Both the position numbers and the translations under genes were made by a program. Of a DNA stretch of 64,000 bases, positions 9,577 through 19,032 are shown in pieces; the stretch's first letter is position 1; each line of letters opens with the position of its first letter. The notes beneath the pieces are model-generated. The model made no database searches. It was not told where the DNA came from and saw only the letters and a program-made list of their open reading frames with translations. The stretch comes from Sphingobacteriia bacterium (GTDB lineage Bacteria > Bacteroidota > Bacteroidia > Bacteroidales > UBA7960): positions 18,943-82,942 of the forward strand of contig JAABRR010000024.1 in NCBI GenBank assembly GCA_011390785.1. The letters run 5' to 3'.

Positions 9577-11205
9577 ATGAGCAATAAAAAATCGGGTACT
9601 ACGGTAAAAGTTCTTGACGTAATAGAAAAAGTAGGCAATAAACTCCCTCATCCGGGTGCATTATTTGCCTATTTTGCTTTAGGTATCATTTTTTTAAGCT
9701 GGCTGGTCTCACTATTCGGAGTAACAGTGGTGCATCCAGGAACAGGTGAAACTATAGAAGCCTTTAATTTGATGAGCCGGGAAGGCCTGCATAAGATTAT
9801 GAAAGGAATGGTAACCAATTTCACTTCTTTTGCACCTTTGGGTACCGTGCTTGTAGCATTGTTGGGTATTGGTATTGCAGAATCCAGTGGACTAATGTCA
9901 ACCGGATTAAGATTACTCGTACTTTCTGCGCCTAGACAGTTGTTAACATTTTCTATAGTTTTTGCCGGAATTTTGTCTAATACTGCCAGCGAAGTAGGTT
10001 ATGTTGTTTTGGTGCCACTCGGAGGCATGATCTTTCTTGCCATCGGACGAAATCCTATAGCAGGAATCGCTGCTGCTTTTGCAGGAGTTTCAGGAGGTTA
10101 TTCGGCCAATTTATTACTGGGTACCATCGACCCACTACTGGCAGGCCTTTCGGAAGAAGCAGCCCGCATCGTTGATCCGGCCTATACTGTTAACCCTGCA
10201 GCCAATTATTATTTTATGGCAGCGTCAACATTCTTTATTGCAATAATTGGAACATGGGTAACCGAAAAAGTTGTTGCTCCAAGGCTGGGAGAATATAAAG
10301 GGGAAGCTCTGGCCGAGGAGATAAAAATGATTGATGCCAATGAAAAAAGAGGCCTTAAGTTTACTCTCTATGGTTTTATTATAATAATAGTATTGATAGC
10401 CTGGAGTGTAATGCCTATCGACAGGGGTTTCTGGGCAAGCGTTCCCGGAAGCGGTTTTATGAGAGACCCTGTAACCGGCGGTTTGCTTCGTTCTCCATTT
10501 ATGAGTGGAATTGTGGCACTAATATTTCTTATTGCCGGAATTTTAGGTATTATCTATGGAATAGGTGCTAAAACACTCAAAAGCAGTACTGATGTTATTA
10601 ACGGAATGGGGAAATCTATGGCAACATTAGGCACATATATAGTGCTGGTATTCTTTGCTGCTCAGTTTGTGGCCTATTTCAATTGGACAAACCTCGGACT
10701 TATATTTGCCATAAAGGGAGCTAATTTGATCGGTAGCATCGGAATGGGGCGAATTCCCCTTATGATAGCTCTGGTGCTTGTTGCAGCATTTGTAAACCTG
10801 GTAATTGGCAGCGCAAGTGCAAAATGGGCCATACTGGCGCCGGTATTTATTCCTATGTTTATGCTTTTGGGCTACTCACCCGAATTTACACAACTTGCTT
10901 ATAGGGTTGGCGATAGTGTAACCAATGTTATTGCACCCATGATGTCCTATTTTGCCATGATAGTCGCTTTTATGGAACGCTATGACAGTAAAGCAGGAAT
11001 TGGTACAATCATAGCCACTATGCTTCCCTATACCTTTGTCTTTCTATTTTCCTGGTTAATCCTTCTGATAGTATGGATTTTGCTGGATTTTCCTATCGGA
11101 CCTGGTTCGCCATTGTTTTACGAAATTCAGGAATCTATGCCAACCGGAGATATTTCAGCTCTTACATCTAAGGTTAGCCATTTTACCTTAAATATTTTTT
11201 CGTAA
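9577..11205 (+). CDS. AbgT family transporter
   Basis: A 542-residue inner-membrane transporter of the AbgT (p-aminobenzoyl-glutamate transporter) family. Typical features: the N-terminal [19 protein letters not shown] before helix 1, the large loop with [15 protein letters not shown], then [38 protein letters not shown], and a late stretch with [18 protein letters not shown] and [14 protein letters not shown], which form the two pseudo-repeats of the core. Family members import p-aminobenzoyl-glutamate or export sulfonamides; which applies here cannot be told. The first universal stress protein gene follows after 96 bases and could be cotranscribed. Confidence 0.9.
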   Translation: MSNKKSGTTVKVLDVIEKVGNKLPHPGALFAYFALGIIFLSWLVSLFGVTVVHPGTGETIEAFNLMSREGLHKIMKGMVTNFTSFAPLGTVLVALLGIGIAESSGLMSTGLRLLVLSAPRQLLTFSIVFAGILSNTASEVGYVVLVPLGGMIFLAIGRNPIAGIAAAFAGVSGGYSANLLLGTIDPLLAGLSEEAARIVDPAYTVNPAANYYFMAASTFFIAIIGTWVTEKVVAPRLGEYKGEALAEEIKMIDANEKRGLKFTLYGFIIIIVLIAWSVMPIDRGFWASVPGSGFMRDPVTGGLLRSPFMSGIVALIFLIAGILGIIYGIGAKTLKSSTDVINGMGKSMATLGTYIVLVFFAAQFVAYFNWTNLGLIFAIKGANLIGSIGMGRIPLMIALVLVAAFVNLVIGSASAKWAILAPVFIPMFMLLGYSPEFTQLAYRVGDSVTNVIAPMMSYFAMIVAFMERYDSKAGIGTIIATMLPYTFVFLFSWLILLIVWILLDFPIGPGSPLFYEIQESMPTGDISALTSKVSHFTLNIFS

Positions 11206-11301
11206 ATGTTTATCAATAGGTTTTAACTTTGAGGATACATTTAATCATTGATACCTTTTGATAAGAAAAAGTAAAGTTTATGGCTTAAAAGATCTTTCAC
11301 T

Positions 11302-12132
11302 ATGAATCAGAACCCTGTTTTTTCCTTATTGGTACCCATAGATTTTACTGAAAAATCTTTGCATGCCATCGAATATGCTGCTAATATGGTTAAAAAACAA
11401 GATGGAATAGTTCATTTGCTTCATATTGTTGATGAGAGAATTAAACCGCAAAAAGAAGAAGTGGAAGCAATACAAGAAAAGACAATCAAGTTTGCAACAG
11501 AACAAAATGCTCAACTAGAAGTAAATATAATTCCTAATGTAGTTACCGGAAATATTTTTATATCAATAGGCAAATCAGCCAAAAAGCTTGGTGTTCAGCT
11601 TATTGTAATGGGAATTCATGGCATGCATGGAATACAACTTATAATTGGTAGTTTTGCTAAAAGGGTTATTTTGGGAAGTCAGGTTCCGGTTTTATTAATA
11701 AATGGATCAAAAGGATTTTCCGGTTTTAAAAAAATCGTCCTACCCTTTGACCAAAACCTTAATATGGAACATCTGGTGAACAAATCCATCGAATTTGGGA
11801 ATATCTTTAACAGTAATATTTATCTGTTTTCGAAAAATGAAGAAGATTCTTTTTGGAAGAAAAGAAGTTTAAATGCCAAAATCAGAAAGACCTTAAAACA
11901 GATTAGGAAATCGGGTTTACATTGTGAAAGTGTATCTAATAATTCTAAAGATGAAGATACTGCCGAAAGCATATTAAATTTTGCTGAAAAAATGGAAGCC
12001 GACCTTATTATGCTAACAACCCAATCCAAACAAAACAGTAAAAACTATTACATACTGGATACGGTAACAAGCTTAATGGAAAAATCAAAAACTCCCCTAT
12101 GTTGCATTAATACGCCCTTGCAAAAAGTCTGA
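11302..12132 (+). CDS. Universal stress protein with two UspA domains (first of three)
   Basis: A 276-residue cytoplasmic protein made of two UspA domains in tandem. Domain 1 (residues about 7-132) begins FSLLVPIDFTEKSLHAIEYA and ends with MGIHGMHGI...GSFAKRV...VPVLLI, close to the G-x2-G-x9-G-S/T ATP-binding pattern. Domain 2 (about 142-273) begins KIVLPFDQNLN and retains ADLIMLTTQ but has lost the glycine-rich loop, so only domain 1 is likely to bind nucleotide. It lies downstream of the AbgT gene. A mobile-element-like repeat starts 52 bases after its stop codon. Confidence 0.88.
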   Translation: MNQNPVFSLLVPIDFTEKSLHAIEYAANMVKKQDGIVHLLHIVDERIKPQKEEVEAIQEKTIKFATEQNAQLEVNIIPNVVTGNIFISIGKSAKKLGVQLIVMGIHGMHGIQLIIGSFAKRVILGSQVPVLLINGSKGFSGFKKIVLPFDQNLNMEHLVNKSIEFGNIFNSNIYLFSKNEEDSFWKKRSLNAKIRKTLKQIRKSGLHCESVSNNSKDEDTAESILNFAEKMEADLIMLTTQSKQNSKNYYILDTVTSLMEKSKTPLCCINTPLQKV

Positions 12133-12184
12133 GGGGAATAAAATTTATACTACTAAAAATCTGGTATTATAAGTTTATCTACCT

Positions 12185-12346
12185 GGTGCCGGCAAGAAAA
12201 CTCAAGAATTTTTCTCGTGCTTGGTAACAAATCGTTAAGTTCAAGGCGGGCGACGGATGAAAAATATCAGTCATCCCGATTCTTTATCGGGATGACTGTT
12301 TTGAAGACAAGCCCAACGCAGTAATTGGTGTTTTCTTGCCTGCACT
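12185..12346. mobile_element. MITE-like element, copy A (162 bp)
   Basis: The ends are inverted repeats: GGTGCCGGCAAGAAAAC at 12185-12201 against the complement of the right end, AGTGCAGGCAAGAAAAC, 15 of 17 matching. The direct repeat ACCT flanks the element (12181-12184 and 12347-12350), consistent with a 4-bp target duplication. Inside is a perfect hairpin: stem AGTCATCCCGAT at 12269-12280 paired with 12286-12297, 5-base loop. A related copy lies at 20345-20504; both share an 18-base block (starting about 12209 and 20366) and a 34-base block that includes the right arm of the hairpin. It encodes no protein, so movement would need a transposase elsewhere. Confidence 0.75.
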
Positions 12347-12730
12347 ACCTAAAAGTCTTTTAATTGTATATTGGTAGCAGCACATTTTATTTCAGAACTA
12401 TGGGAAATAAAAGCTGAGAACGAATTTGCAATCGTTAAATCGTTAAGTTTGTCTTAATTCATCCCTGATAAAAATGGCCCTTAACACACGGACATTTGTT
12501 TCACTGAGCAATATTCAAGCAGGCCTAAGTAGTAGAATTATTCGGTTAATATTTTGTACTTTTAATCATTCAAAAAATCATAGGAAAACAGTTGTTATAG
12601 CTCAAAATATCTTGAAAAAGGAAAAAATATGGTTAAAGACTAATTGGTTTGAAAGTTTCACATCTGATTTCGAATTAATAAATTGTATTGCTAAAAATAA
12701 AAATTAGCAATTACTGTAAATGAAAGAGTT
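12347..12730. other. Intergenic region without a convincing gene
   Basis: About 384 bases between the repeat element and the second stress-protein gene. It holds an exact 8-bp tandem duplication (ATCGTTAA twice, 12431-12446); the 13-mer around it, AAATCGTTAAGTT, also occurs inside element copy A at 12229-12241, so this may be a scrap of a related element. A 77-codon ORF here is not credible. The promoter of the next gene presumably lies here but no clean TAnnTTTG box was found. Confidence 0.4.
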
Positions 12731-13684
12731 ATGAAAAATTCAAATAACAAAATATTAGTAGCAGTAGATTTTGAAGACCAATCTATGTACGCTCTGGAAC
12801 AATCTTACGAGTTAGCCAGAATGTTTGATGCTGATCTGCTTTTATTATATGTAATTGAAGGTGTTGGTATTTTAGGTAAATTAAGATCACCAGATGAATA
12901 TTTAAAAAACCTCATTATAGAAGCCCACGAAAGGTTTGATGAACTGGAGAAGTTAGGGAAAAATATTACAAATAATATAAATGTAAGGGTTGTTGCCATG
13001 GTGGAGAAAGGCAAACCCTATGAAAAAATAATCGATATTGCCAAAGATCAAAACGTTTTAATGATCGTTATGGGAAGGAGCAGCAATTTATCTTTGCTAA
13101 AAAGAAGACGTATAATCGGCAGCAATACAATGAATGTTATCAGAGAAGCACAATGCCCGGTTATCACTATCAATTCGAAATTACCAACTAAATTTGCAAA
13201 AATTCTTTTACCACTTGATTTTACAAGGCAAACAAAAAAACAGGTGCAAAAAGCTATTGAATTTGGTGGGTACTTTGGCTCACATATTAATATCCTTTCA
13301 ATTTTAAAGGATGATAACAAAGTAACCAAATTAATGAAACTGGTTCAATTGAATCAGGTAAAAAAAGCAATTCAAAAAAATGGAATTCAGTGTCATACAG
13401 AATTTATGATTGAAAAAGATCGTGATATACCTGAAATTGTTCTGACATACAGTAAAAAAATTGATGCTGATTTAATTATAATCATGACCCAGCAAAAAAA
13501 GAATTTAATTAATTATTACATTGGCTCTACCGCCCAAAAAGTAATTTCCGACTCAGAAATCCCCGTACTTAGTATTATGCCTACTGCAAATTTCAAACCT
13601 GGCGTTGTAACTTCTATGGTTGATCCTTTAGGAATTATTGATGAAAAGCAAGAAACTAAATCTAAAAGGAATCCGGATATTTAA
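12731..13684 (+). CDS. Universal stress protein with two UspA domains (second of three)
   Basis: A 317-residue tandem UspA protein. Domain 1 (residues about 6-145) starts KILVAVDFEDQSMYALEQSYELA and carries MGRSSNLSLLKRRRIIGSN near its end, an altered form of the ATP-binding loop. Domain 2 (about 152-284) starts KILLPLDFTRQTKKQVQKA and ends with TQQKKNLINYYIGSTAQKV...IPVLSI. The C-terminal tail has DPLGIIDEK, a motif repeated in the third stress protein. It is separated from the first paralogue by the MITE-like element, and from the third by 215 bases. Function in detail unknown; the family binds nucleotide and responds to stress. Confidence 0.87.
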   Translation: MKNSNNKILVAVDFEDQSMYALEQSYELARMFDADLLLLYVIEGVGILGKLRSPDEYLKNLIIEAHERFDELEKLGKNITNNINVRVVAMVEKGKPYEKIIDIAKDQNVLMIVMGRSSNLSLLKRRRIIGSNTMNVIREAQCPVITINSKLPTKFAKILLPLDFTRQTKKQVQKAIEFGGYFGSHINILSILKDDNKVTKLMKLVQLNQVKKAIQKNGIQCHTEFMIEKDRDIPEIVLTYSKKIDADLIIIMTQQKKNLINYYIGSTAQKVISDSEIPVLSIMPTANFKPGVVTSMVDPLGIIDEKQETKSKRNPDI

Positions 13685-13827
13685 AATTTCTTGCTAATAA
13701 CATTGACATGTGTATTCGTCTGGCTTAATTGACAATGTTATTTTCACGAAAACTGCAAATAATAAAACTTGTTTTTTTATATCTCTTTTCCCTGATTGTA
13801 TTTATTACTTCACCGACAAAAAATAAC

Positions 13828-13835
13828 TATTTTTG
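13828..13835 (+). promoter_or_regulatory. Putative promoter of the third stress-protein gene (-7 element)
   Basis: TATTTTTG matches the TAnnTTTG consensus and lies 64 bases before the ATG at 13900. No matching -33 TTTG is seen at the right distance. Confidence 0.45.
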
Positions 13836-13899
13836 CTTTATCATTATCCCATTTTTAAACAAAAATTACTAATCCCATATATAAACAAAAGATTATCCG

Positions 13900-14775
13900 A
13901 TGAATAGAGACACAATACTTGTACCTATAGATTTCACTCCCGTAGCTGATTGTGCAATAGACCATGCTCTGGAAATTGCCAAACTTTTTGACCACAAAAT
14001 ATATTTACTACATGTAATTGGAAAAAAAACACCCGAAAAGGAAAGAATTAGATTAAAAACAAGAATTGAAAATATTGCTGCGAGTAACAATAAACGCTCT
14101 GGTATTCATATTTACGCCAATATTGTTGAAGGAAGCATTTTTGATCAAATAAACATTACCGCCGATAAAATAAATGCTGAATTTATTATTATGGGAATCC
14201 ATGGAACAAAGGGCGTTCAGCATATTGTAGGAAGTTATGCATATAAAATTGTGGAGAGTTCGAGCGTTCCGGTAATGGTTGTGAAAAACAGACATCATCA
14301 TATTGGTTATAACAATATTGTTATTCCCATCCACTTTGGAATAGATAGTTCTCAAACGATAAACCAGGCTATCAGGTTTGCTAAATATTTCCATTCTACC
14401 ATTCATGTAATCGGAGTTCTGGGTTCAAAAAGTAGTGTTTATAAAATTGAAAAGGAAGTTTTACTTAAAAAGGTGATGGATTATATAGATGGATTTGGCG
14501 CAAAATCTGTTGCAGAGGTTATTATAAGACCAGGTTCCGATATACACGAAGAAGTAATTGATTATTCTGTTAAGATTGATGCTGATCTTGTTATGATCGT
14601 TGCCGAAAAAAGTAACCGTTTCTCCGAAATCTTCGGCAAAAACATTGCAGAACATATAATTGACAAGGCAGATATTCCGGTATTAACAGTAATACAACCT
14701 GCAATAGAAGACGATGATGATGAAACATTACTGAGTTCTTTCTTTGACCCTCTTGGACTTATTGATAAACAATGA
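13900..14775 (+). CDS. Universal stress protein with two UspA domains (third of three)
   Basis: A 291-residue tandem UspA protein. Domain 1 starts DTILVPIDFTPVADCAIDHA and ends MGIHGTKGVQHIVGSYAYKI...VPVMVV, very like domain 1 of the first paralogue. Domain 2 starts NIVIPIHFGIDSSQTINQA and ends FGKNIAEHIID...IPVLTV without a full glycine loop. The tail DPLGLIDKQ matches that of the second paralogue. The three genes probably arose by duplication. Proline dehydrogenase follows 50 bases later and might be cotranscribed. Confidence 0.88.
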   Translation: MNRDTILVPIDFTPVADCAIDHALEIAKLFDHKIYLLHVIGKKTPEKERIRLKTRIENIAASNNKRSGIHIYANIVEGSIFDQINITADKINAEFIIMGIHGTKGVQHIVGSYAYKIVESSSVPVMVVKNRHHHIGYNNIVIPIHFGIDSSQTINQAIRFAKYFHSTIHVIGVLGSKSSVYKIEKEVLLKKVMDYIDGFGAKSVAEVIIRPGSDIHEEVIDYSVKIDADLVMIVAEKSNRFSEIFGKNIAEHIIDKADIPVLTVIQPAIEDDDDETLLSSFFDPLGLIDKQ

Positions 14776-14825
14776 GTATTTTTTCCATATTTCAATCATC
14801 TTAAACCTGCAGAAAGCTTTCTTAC

Positions 14826-15995
14826 ATGCTCTCCTTTGAAAACACAGCGGTTGCCTTTTCCAATAAATCCAACAAAGAGCTAAAAATGGCTCAAAAATTA
14901 TTTTGGCTCGTAAAAAACCGGTCTTTGGTTAAAACGGGTTCATTTTTCATAAACCTGGTTAATACCATAAATTTACCACTTGCATGGGCATTGAAAAAAA
15001 ATGTATTTCAACATTTCTGTGGAGGTGAAACACTTGAAGAATGTAAGCCCACCATATCCCGCCTTGGGCAATTAAATATAAAAACCATTCTTGACTATGC
15101 TGCAGAAGGTGCTGGAGATGAAAAAGCATTCGATGATGCAAAAGATCGCATCATTTCAACAATTGAATTGGCCAAAAAGGAACCCAACATTGGTTTTGCA
15201 GTATTCAAGTTTACGGGTATTGCCCGCTTTGAACTTTTAGAAAAAATATCAGCACAATCCATACTTTCAAATCCTGAACTGGAGGAGTTTGAAAGGGTTA
15301 AAAATCGCGCAGACGAGATCTGCCAAAAGGGCTTTGAAAACTCGGTCCCGGTAATGATTGATGCCGAAGAATCATGGATACAATATGCCATTGACGATTT
15401 GGTAGAAGATTTAATACACACCTATAATAAAGCTAAACCTATAGTTTACCAAACAATACAACTCTACAGGATTGATAAACTTTATTATTTAAAAAAACTA
15501 TTCACTAAATACAAAGAAAACAAATGTATACCTGGTTTTAAACTGGTAAGGGGGGCTTACATGGAAAAAGAAAGAAAAAGAGCTGAAAAGCTCGAATACT
15601 CATCACCTATATACCCCGAAAAAAGTGGAACCGATAGTGCATTTAACGAAGCACTAAAATTTTGCATTAACAATATTGAATATTTGTCAGTTTGCATAGG
15701 CTCACACAACGAAGAAAGTAACTTAGAAGCATTGCATGCCATAAATGCAACCAATATTGAAAAAGACCATGAAAGAATCCATTTTTCGCAACTAATGGGT
15801 ATGAGCGACCACATTAGCAACAATCTGGCCAGTCATGGCTATAATGTTAGCAAATACGTACCTTACGGTCCTCTAAAACTTGCGATGCCATATTTAATTA
15901 GAAGAGCCCAGGAAAATACTTCTGTTGCAGGTCAAACCAACAGAGAATTGTTCCTTATTAATAAAGAATTAAAAAGAAGGTCTAACCAAAACTAA
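14826..15995 (+). CDS. Proline dehydrogenase (monofunctional)
   Basis: This 389-residue FAD enzyme oxidises proline to pyrroline-5-carboxylate, feeding electrons to the respiratory chain. It is the stand-alone type, not fused to the second (dehydrogenase) step. Recognisable motifs of the beta/alpha barrel: KFTGIAR, IDAEESWIQ, IVYQTIQLYR, KLVRGAYMEKER (residues about 239-250), CIGSHNEES, FSQLMGMSDH, YVPYGP and YLIRRAQEN near the C-terminus, where the paired arginines bind the proline carboxylate. Start chosen at the first ATG; an ATG 20 codons on (14886) is possible. A 12-bp palindrome lies just before the ATG. Its stop overlaps the convergent methyltransferase gene by 4 bases. Confidence 0.93.
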   Translation: MLSFENTAVAFSNKSNKELKMAQKLFWLVKNRSLVKTGSFFINLVNTINLPLAWALKKNVFQHFCGGETLEECKPTISRLGQLNIKTILDYAAEGAGDEKAFDDAKDRIISTIELAKKEPNIGFAVFKFTGIARFELLEKISAQSILSNPELEEFERVKNRADEICQKGFENSVPVMIDAEESWIQYAIDDLVEDLIHTYNKAKPIVYQTIQLYRIDKLYYLKKLFTKYKENKCIPGFKLVRGAYMEKERKRAEKLEYSSPIYPEKSGTDSAFNEALKFCINNIEYLSVCIGSHNEESNLEALHAINATNIEKDHERIHFSQLMGMSDHISNNLASHGYNVSKYVPYGPLKLAMPYLIRRAQENTSVAGQTNRELFLINKELKRRSNQN

Positions 15996-16801
15996 TCTTT
16001 GCCGCTATTCCTTTGCCTCACTGCCTCGAAGATTATTATGGCAGCTGATGCAGAAACATTTAAGGAATCAATGATTCCGAGCATAGGAATAATAAGATGC
16101 TCTGATGAATTCTCATACCAGACCTGCGTTAATCCATCCGCTTCTGTTCCAAATGCCAGTGCCACCGGTTTGGTAAAGTCAGCGTTATAATATGGCTTAT
16201 GTGCCTGCAGGGAAGTTATGGTATTGGCAATTTTATTCCGGGCCGCCCAGTTAAACCATGATTGTGAATCGCAAACAACCACTGATACAGAGAAAAGACA
16301 ACCCATAGATGATCTGATTACATTGGGATTATAAATATCTGTTTGTGGATCACAGATAATTACCGCATCAACTCCTGCTGCATCAGCTGTTCTGAGTATT
16401 GCACCCAGATTCCCGGGCTTTTCTACAGATTCGAGAACCACGAATAAAGGATTGGCAGATAAATTAAGATCTTCCAGCCTGATAAATTTAGATTCAACCA
16501 GAGCCAAAATACCTCCTGAATTACTTCGGTATGCCATTTTATCATAAACCTCGGGAGAGACAAAAATTGTTTCGCTTAAAAAACTGTCGGGTTCCAATGG
16601 ATAGTCTTCATCTTTTTTAAAGTAAGCTTCGCAAATAAATATTTTTTTTATAGCATACCTGGCATTGATTAAAAGAAATACTTCCCTAACCCCTTCAGCA
16701 ACAAAAAGCCTTTCTCTTTTGCGCTCTGCAGGCTTTTGTGATAACTTCACAACTTTTTTCACCAGTGGATTTTGCAAACTGGAAATCGTGAGCTTTTCCA
16801 T
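15992..16801 (-). CDS. TrmH/SpoU-family RNA methyltransferase
   Basis: A 269-residue S-adenosylmethionine-dependent 2'-O-ribose methyltransferase of the SPOUT class, acting on rRNA or tRNA. The N-terminal part (residues about 1-100) is a substrate-binding domain. The SPOUT domain carries motif 1 EKPGNLGAILRTADAAGVDAV with the Asn-Leu-Gly-Ala-Ile-x-Arg catalytic core, motif 2 ALAFGTEADGL, and motif 3 IPMLGIIDSLNVSASAAIIIFE, which forms the trefoil knot. All three are intact. The target base cannot be inferred. It converges with proline dehydrogenase, with a 4-base overlap of the 3' ends, and follows the acyl-CoA reductase gene by 48 bases on the same strand. Confidence 0.92.
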   Translation of the reverse strand: MEKLTISSLQNPLVKKVVKLSQKPAERKRERLFVAEGVREVFLLINARYAIKKIFICEAYFKKDEDYPLEPDSFLSETIFVSPEVYDKMAYRSNSGGILALVESKFIRLEDLNLSANPLFVVLESVEKPGNLGAILRTADAAGVDAVIICDPQTDIYNPNVIRSSMGCLFSVSVVVCDSQSWFNWAARNKIANTITSLQAHKPYYNADFTKPVALAFGTEADGLTQVWYENSSEHLIIPMLGIIDSLNVSASAAIIIFEAVRQRNSGKD

Positions 16802-16849
16802 AATAATTACAGTTCAATATTCATTTTATCCGAATTCCCGAGTAATCTG

Positions 16850-17938
16850 TTATCGTTTGGTTGATTTTAAATTTAGGAGAAATTCCAGTGTATCAACCCC
16901 ATCAGCGTAATCGCCTGGGCCAGGATTTTGGCTCTCCCCAGGTAATACATAATAATCTAATTCTAAATTATTTACGCTACCAGAAGCTACTACACATTGA
17001 ATCGAATTTCTGTTAAAATTTAAATATTCTTTTATTTGATCAACATTTTCGTAATATTCGTAATTCAAAACGGCCAAAGGAGATGATAGGGCCTGATTTT
17101 CTGATAGAAGTACAAATCCATTATCAAAATGATTAACTCCATTTACAAGATAAACAGCCTTTTGATAATCATAGTTATTGGCATATTTTGAATGGTCTTT
17201 TATCCACTCCCATGGTTGAAATGCATCGAGTAGATTTGTAAAATCGTAACCCTGAGGCACCAAAAGCTTTGCTACATTTCGGCATCCCATTCCAAAATAA
17301 AGAAATATATCTTTGCCAAGATCTGCAAGTTCTTTATCTGTTTCCTTACCTGTTAATATGGCAACGCTGTTGCGGTTCTGCCTGATAATGTGAGGGTATT
17401 TTCCAAAGTAATAATCAAAATATCTTGCAGAGTTATTACTTCCGGTAGCTATAACAGCATCAAAAAACTTAACGGGCTCATCATAAAAAATAATTTTTTT
17501 ACGAAAGGTTGGTTCAATTTCAATGAGCAACTCACCAAAGGCAGCCGGAAGATGCTTATCCTGGGAAGAAAGCTTACCCAGGAAAGTATGGCCAGTAAGT
17601 AAAACACATAACATATCATGAAAACCAACAAAAGGAATATTTCCTGCCATCACAACCAGAACTTTACTAAGGCAATCAGACGGGTGGTTAATTATCTTAT
17701 AAGATTTAAGCCATTGCTCAAGCACATCAGGCAGCAACATTCTTCTAATACCCCAAAATGCTTCTTTCACAAAATCTACTGTAAACCAGGGATTTTGACT
17801 GGGACTATTAAATATTGATTGATACAGCAATTTTTCAGAGTTTGACAGGTTACTATCCCCTTTTGCAGTTAGTATGATCTCTAATTTATTACCTGCTTCA
17901 ATATAAACTTCTTTATTTCTTTCAATTGATAGTATCAT
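16850..17938 (-). CDS. Acyl-CoA reductase (LuxC-like aldehyde-dehydrogenase fold)
   Basis: A 362-residue member of the LuxC-like acyl-CoA reductase family, which reduces activated acyl groups to aldehydes. Visible features: HPSDCLSKVLVVMAGNIPFVGFHD (nucleotide-binding region), ATGSNNSARYFDYYFGKYPHIIRQNRNSVAILTG, and the active-site stretch LYFGMGCRNVAKLLVP with the candidate catalytic cysteine. The C-terminus has VNNLELDYYVLPGESQNPGPGDYADGVDTLEFL. I use the ATG at 17938; a TTG four codons earlier extends the frame. As I recall, this gene often adjoins serC in Bacteroidota with a ferredoxin gene between; here a different protein occupies that place. Its physiological substrate is unknown. Confidence 0.85.
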   Translation of the reverse strand: MILSIERNKEVYIEAGNKLEIILTAKGDSNLSNSEKLLYQSIFNSPSQNPWFTVDFVKEAFWGIRRMLLPDVLEQWLKSYKIINHPSDCLSKVLVVMAGNIPFVGFHDMLCVLLTGHTFLGKLSSQDKHLPAAFGELLIEIEPTFRKKIIFYDEPVKFFDAVIATGSNNSARYFDYYFGKYPHIIRQNRNSVAILTGKETDKELADLGKDIFLYFGMGCRNVAKLLVPQGYDFTNLLDAFQPWEWIKDHSKYANNYDYQKAVYLVNGVNHFDNGFVLLSENQALSSPLAVLNYEYYENVDQIKEYLNFNRNSIQCVVASGSVNNLELDYYVLPGESQNPGPGDYADGVDTLEFLLNLKSTKR

Positions 17939-18138
17939 AAATCCAATCAAAAATCAAACAGTTAAATTTGTTCTTTAAATTTGCAAAACAACCAAAAACC
18001 ATTACTCGTTTATGCTTGTAAAGCATAAAGTGTAAAGTTATGTAATTGGATTGTAAACCAGATAAAGAAAATAAAATACCCCAAAAAAGGTTTATTATCA
18101 TGAACTGTTGGTTTAAACAAAATTATATTTTAAAAATA

Positions 18139-19032
18139 ATGATGAAAAGGGTTACTTTGATTTCAATTTTATTTACTTTTTTAATCTTAAGTAAATCATT
18201 GTACGCTAACGATTTTGCAGTTTTTGAAGATAGTCTTAAAAAAATGGCTCACAAAATCATTCTACCCGAACATGACTTTGAAAGACTGGCGCTAAATCTG
18301 GAGTTTAAAAACTATTTTGAAGAAGTTTTGAAAATGGAAGGATCTCTTAATTATCCTTTCGATTCATTATTAACAATATCCAGAATAAATTCACCCAAAG
18401 GAAACTTTAGAATTATAACCTGGTATGTGCCCCTAAGCAATAACCAGTTTGAGTACTTTGGCTTTTTTCAATCGAAACAATCGGTAGGGAAATATGATAT
18501 TTATCCATTAACGGATCGTTCATCAATTATTGAAGACCCGGAGTATCAAACATTAGATCATCAAAAATGGTATGGGGCTTACTATACAGATTTAATTCAT
18601 AAAAGATACCGCCGCAAAGACTATTACGTATTGTTGGGTTGGCGAGCAGATAATGCATTAACCAGAAAACGTATCATTGAACCCTTACGGGTCTTGGGAA
18701 AAGGGAGTCCATCTTTTGGCCGCCCTGTTTTTCGATATGAAGAAAACCGTCACCGCAGAATTATCTTTGAATATTCAGCAAAAGCCACCATGACAATCCG
18801 CTATGAATCTCAACTGATAGAACCAGGTAATCGCGCCAAAGGCATAATAGTTTTTGACCGTCTGGCACCAACCCAAAGCTTTTTAGAAGGTAACTTTCAA
18901 TTTTATGTCCCTGAGACCAACATCTTCGATGCATTTATTTTTGATTCAGGAAAGTGGGAATTTATAGAAGAAGTAGATGCACGAAATGCCAATAGACGTC
19001 CATCTGCAAGACCAACACCTCCTACCGAATAA
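18139..19032 (+). CDS. Exported protein of unknown function
   Basis: I do not recognise a family with certainty. From the ATG at 18139 the protein has 297 residues and begins with a signal peptide (MMKRVTLISILFTFLILSKSLYA), cleavage probably after the Ala before NDF. Upstream in-frame ATGs (18046 and 18100) would add a hydrophilic leader that does not suit secretion. The mature part is mixed alpha/beta, rich in aromatic and basic residues, with runs such as ITWYVPL, YFGFFQSK, WYGAYYTDLIH and FGRPVFRYEENRHRRIIFEYS, and a Pro/Arg-rich tail. The conserved look of the aromatic segments suggests a real lineage-specific periplasmic or surface protein. Divergent from the acyl-CoA reductase gene and upstream of serC. 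Confidence 0.7.
   Translation: MMKRVTLISILFTFLILSKSLYANDFAVFEDSLKKMAHKIILPEHDFERLALNLEFKNYFEEVLKMEGSLNYPFDSLLTISRINSPKGNFRIITWYVPLSNNQFEYFGFFQSKQSVGKYDIYPLTDRSSIIEDPEYQTLDHQKWYGAYYTDLIHKRYRRKDYYVLLGWRADNALTRKRIIEPLRVLGKGSPSFGRPVFRYEENRHRRIIFEYSAKATMTIRYESQLIEPGNRAKGIIVFDRLAPTQSFLEGNFQFYVPETNIFDAFIFDSGKWEFIEEVDARNANRRPSARPTPPTE

Noticed and set aside
12474..12707. Forward ORF of 77 codons between the repeat element and the second stress-protein gene
   Set aside because: Composition is not protein-like, no start context, no recognisable family, and it lies in an A/T-rich gap.
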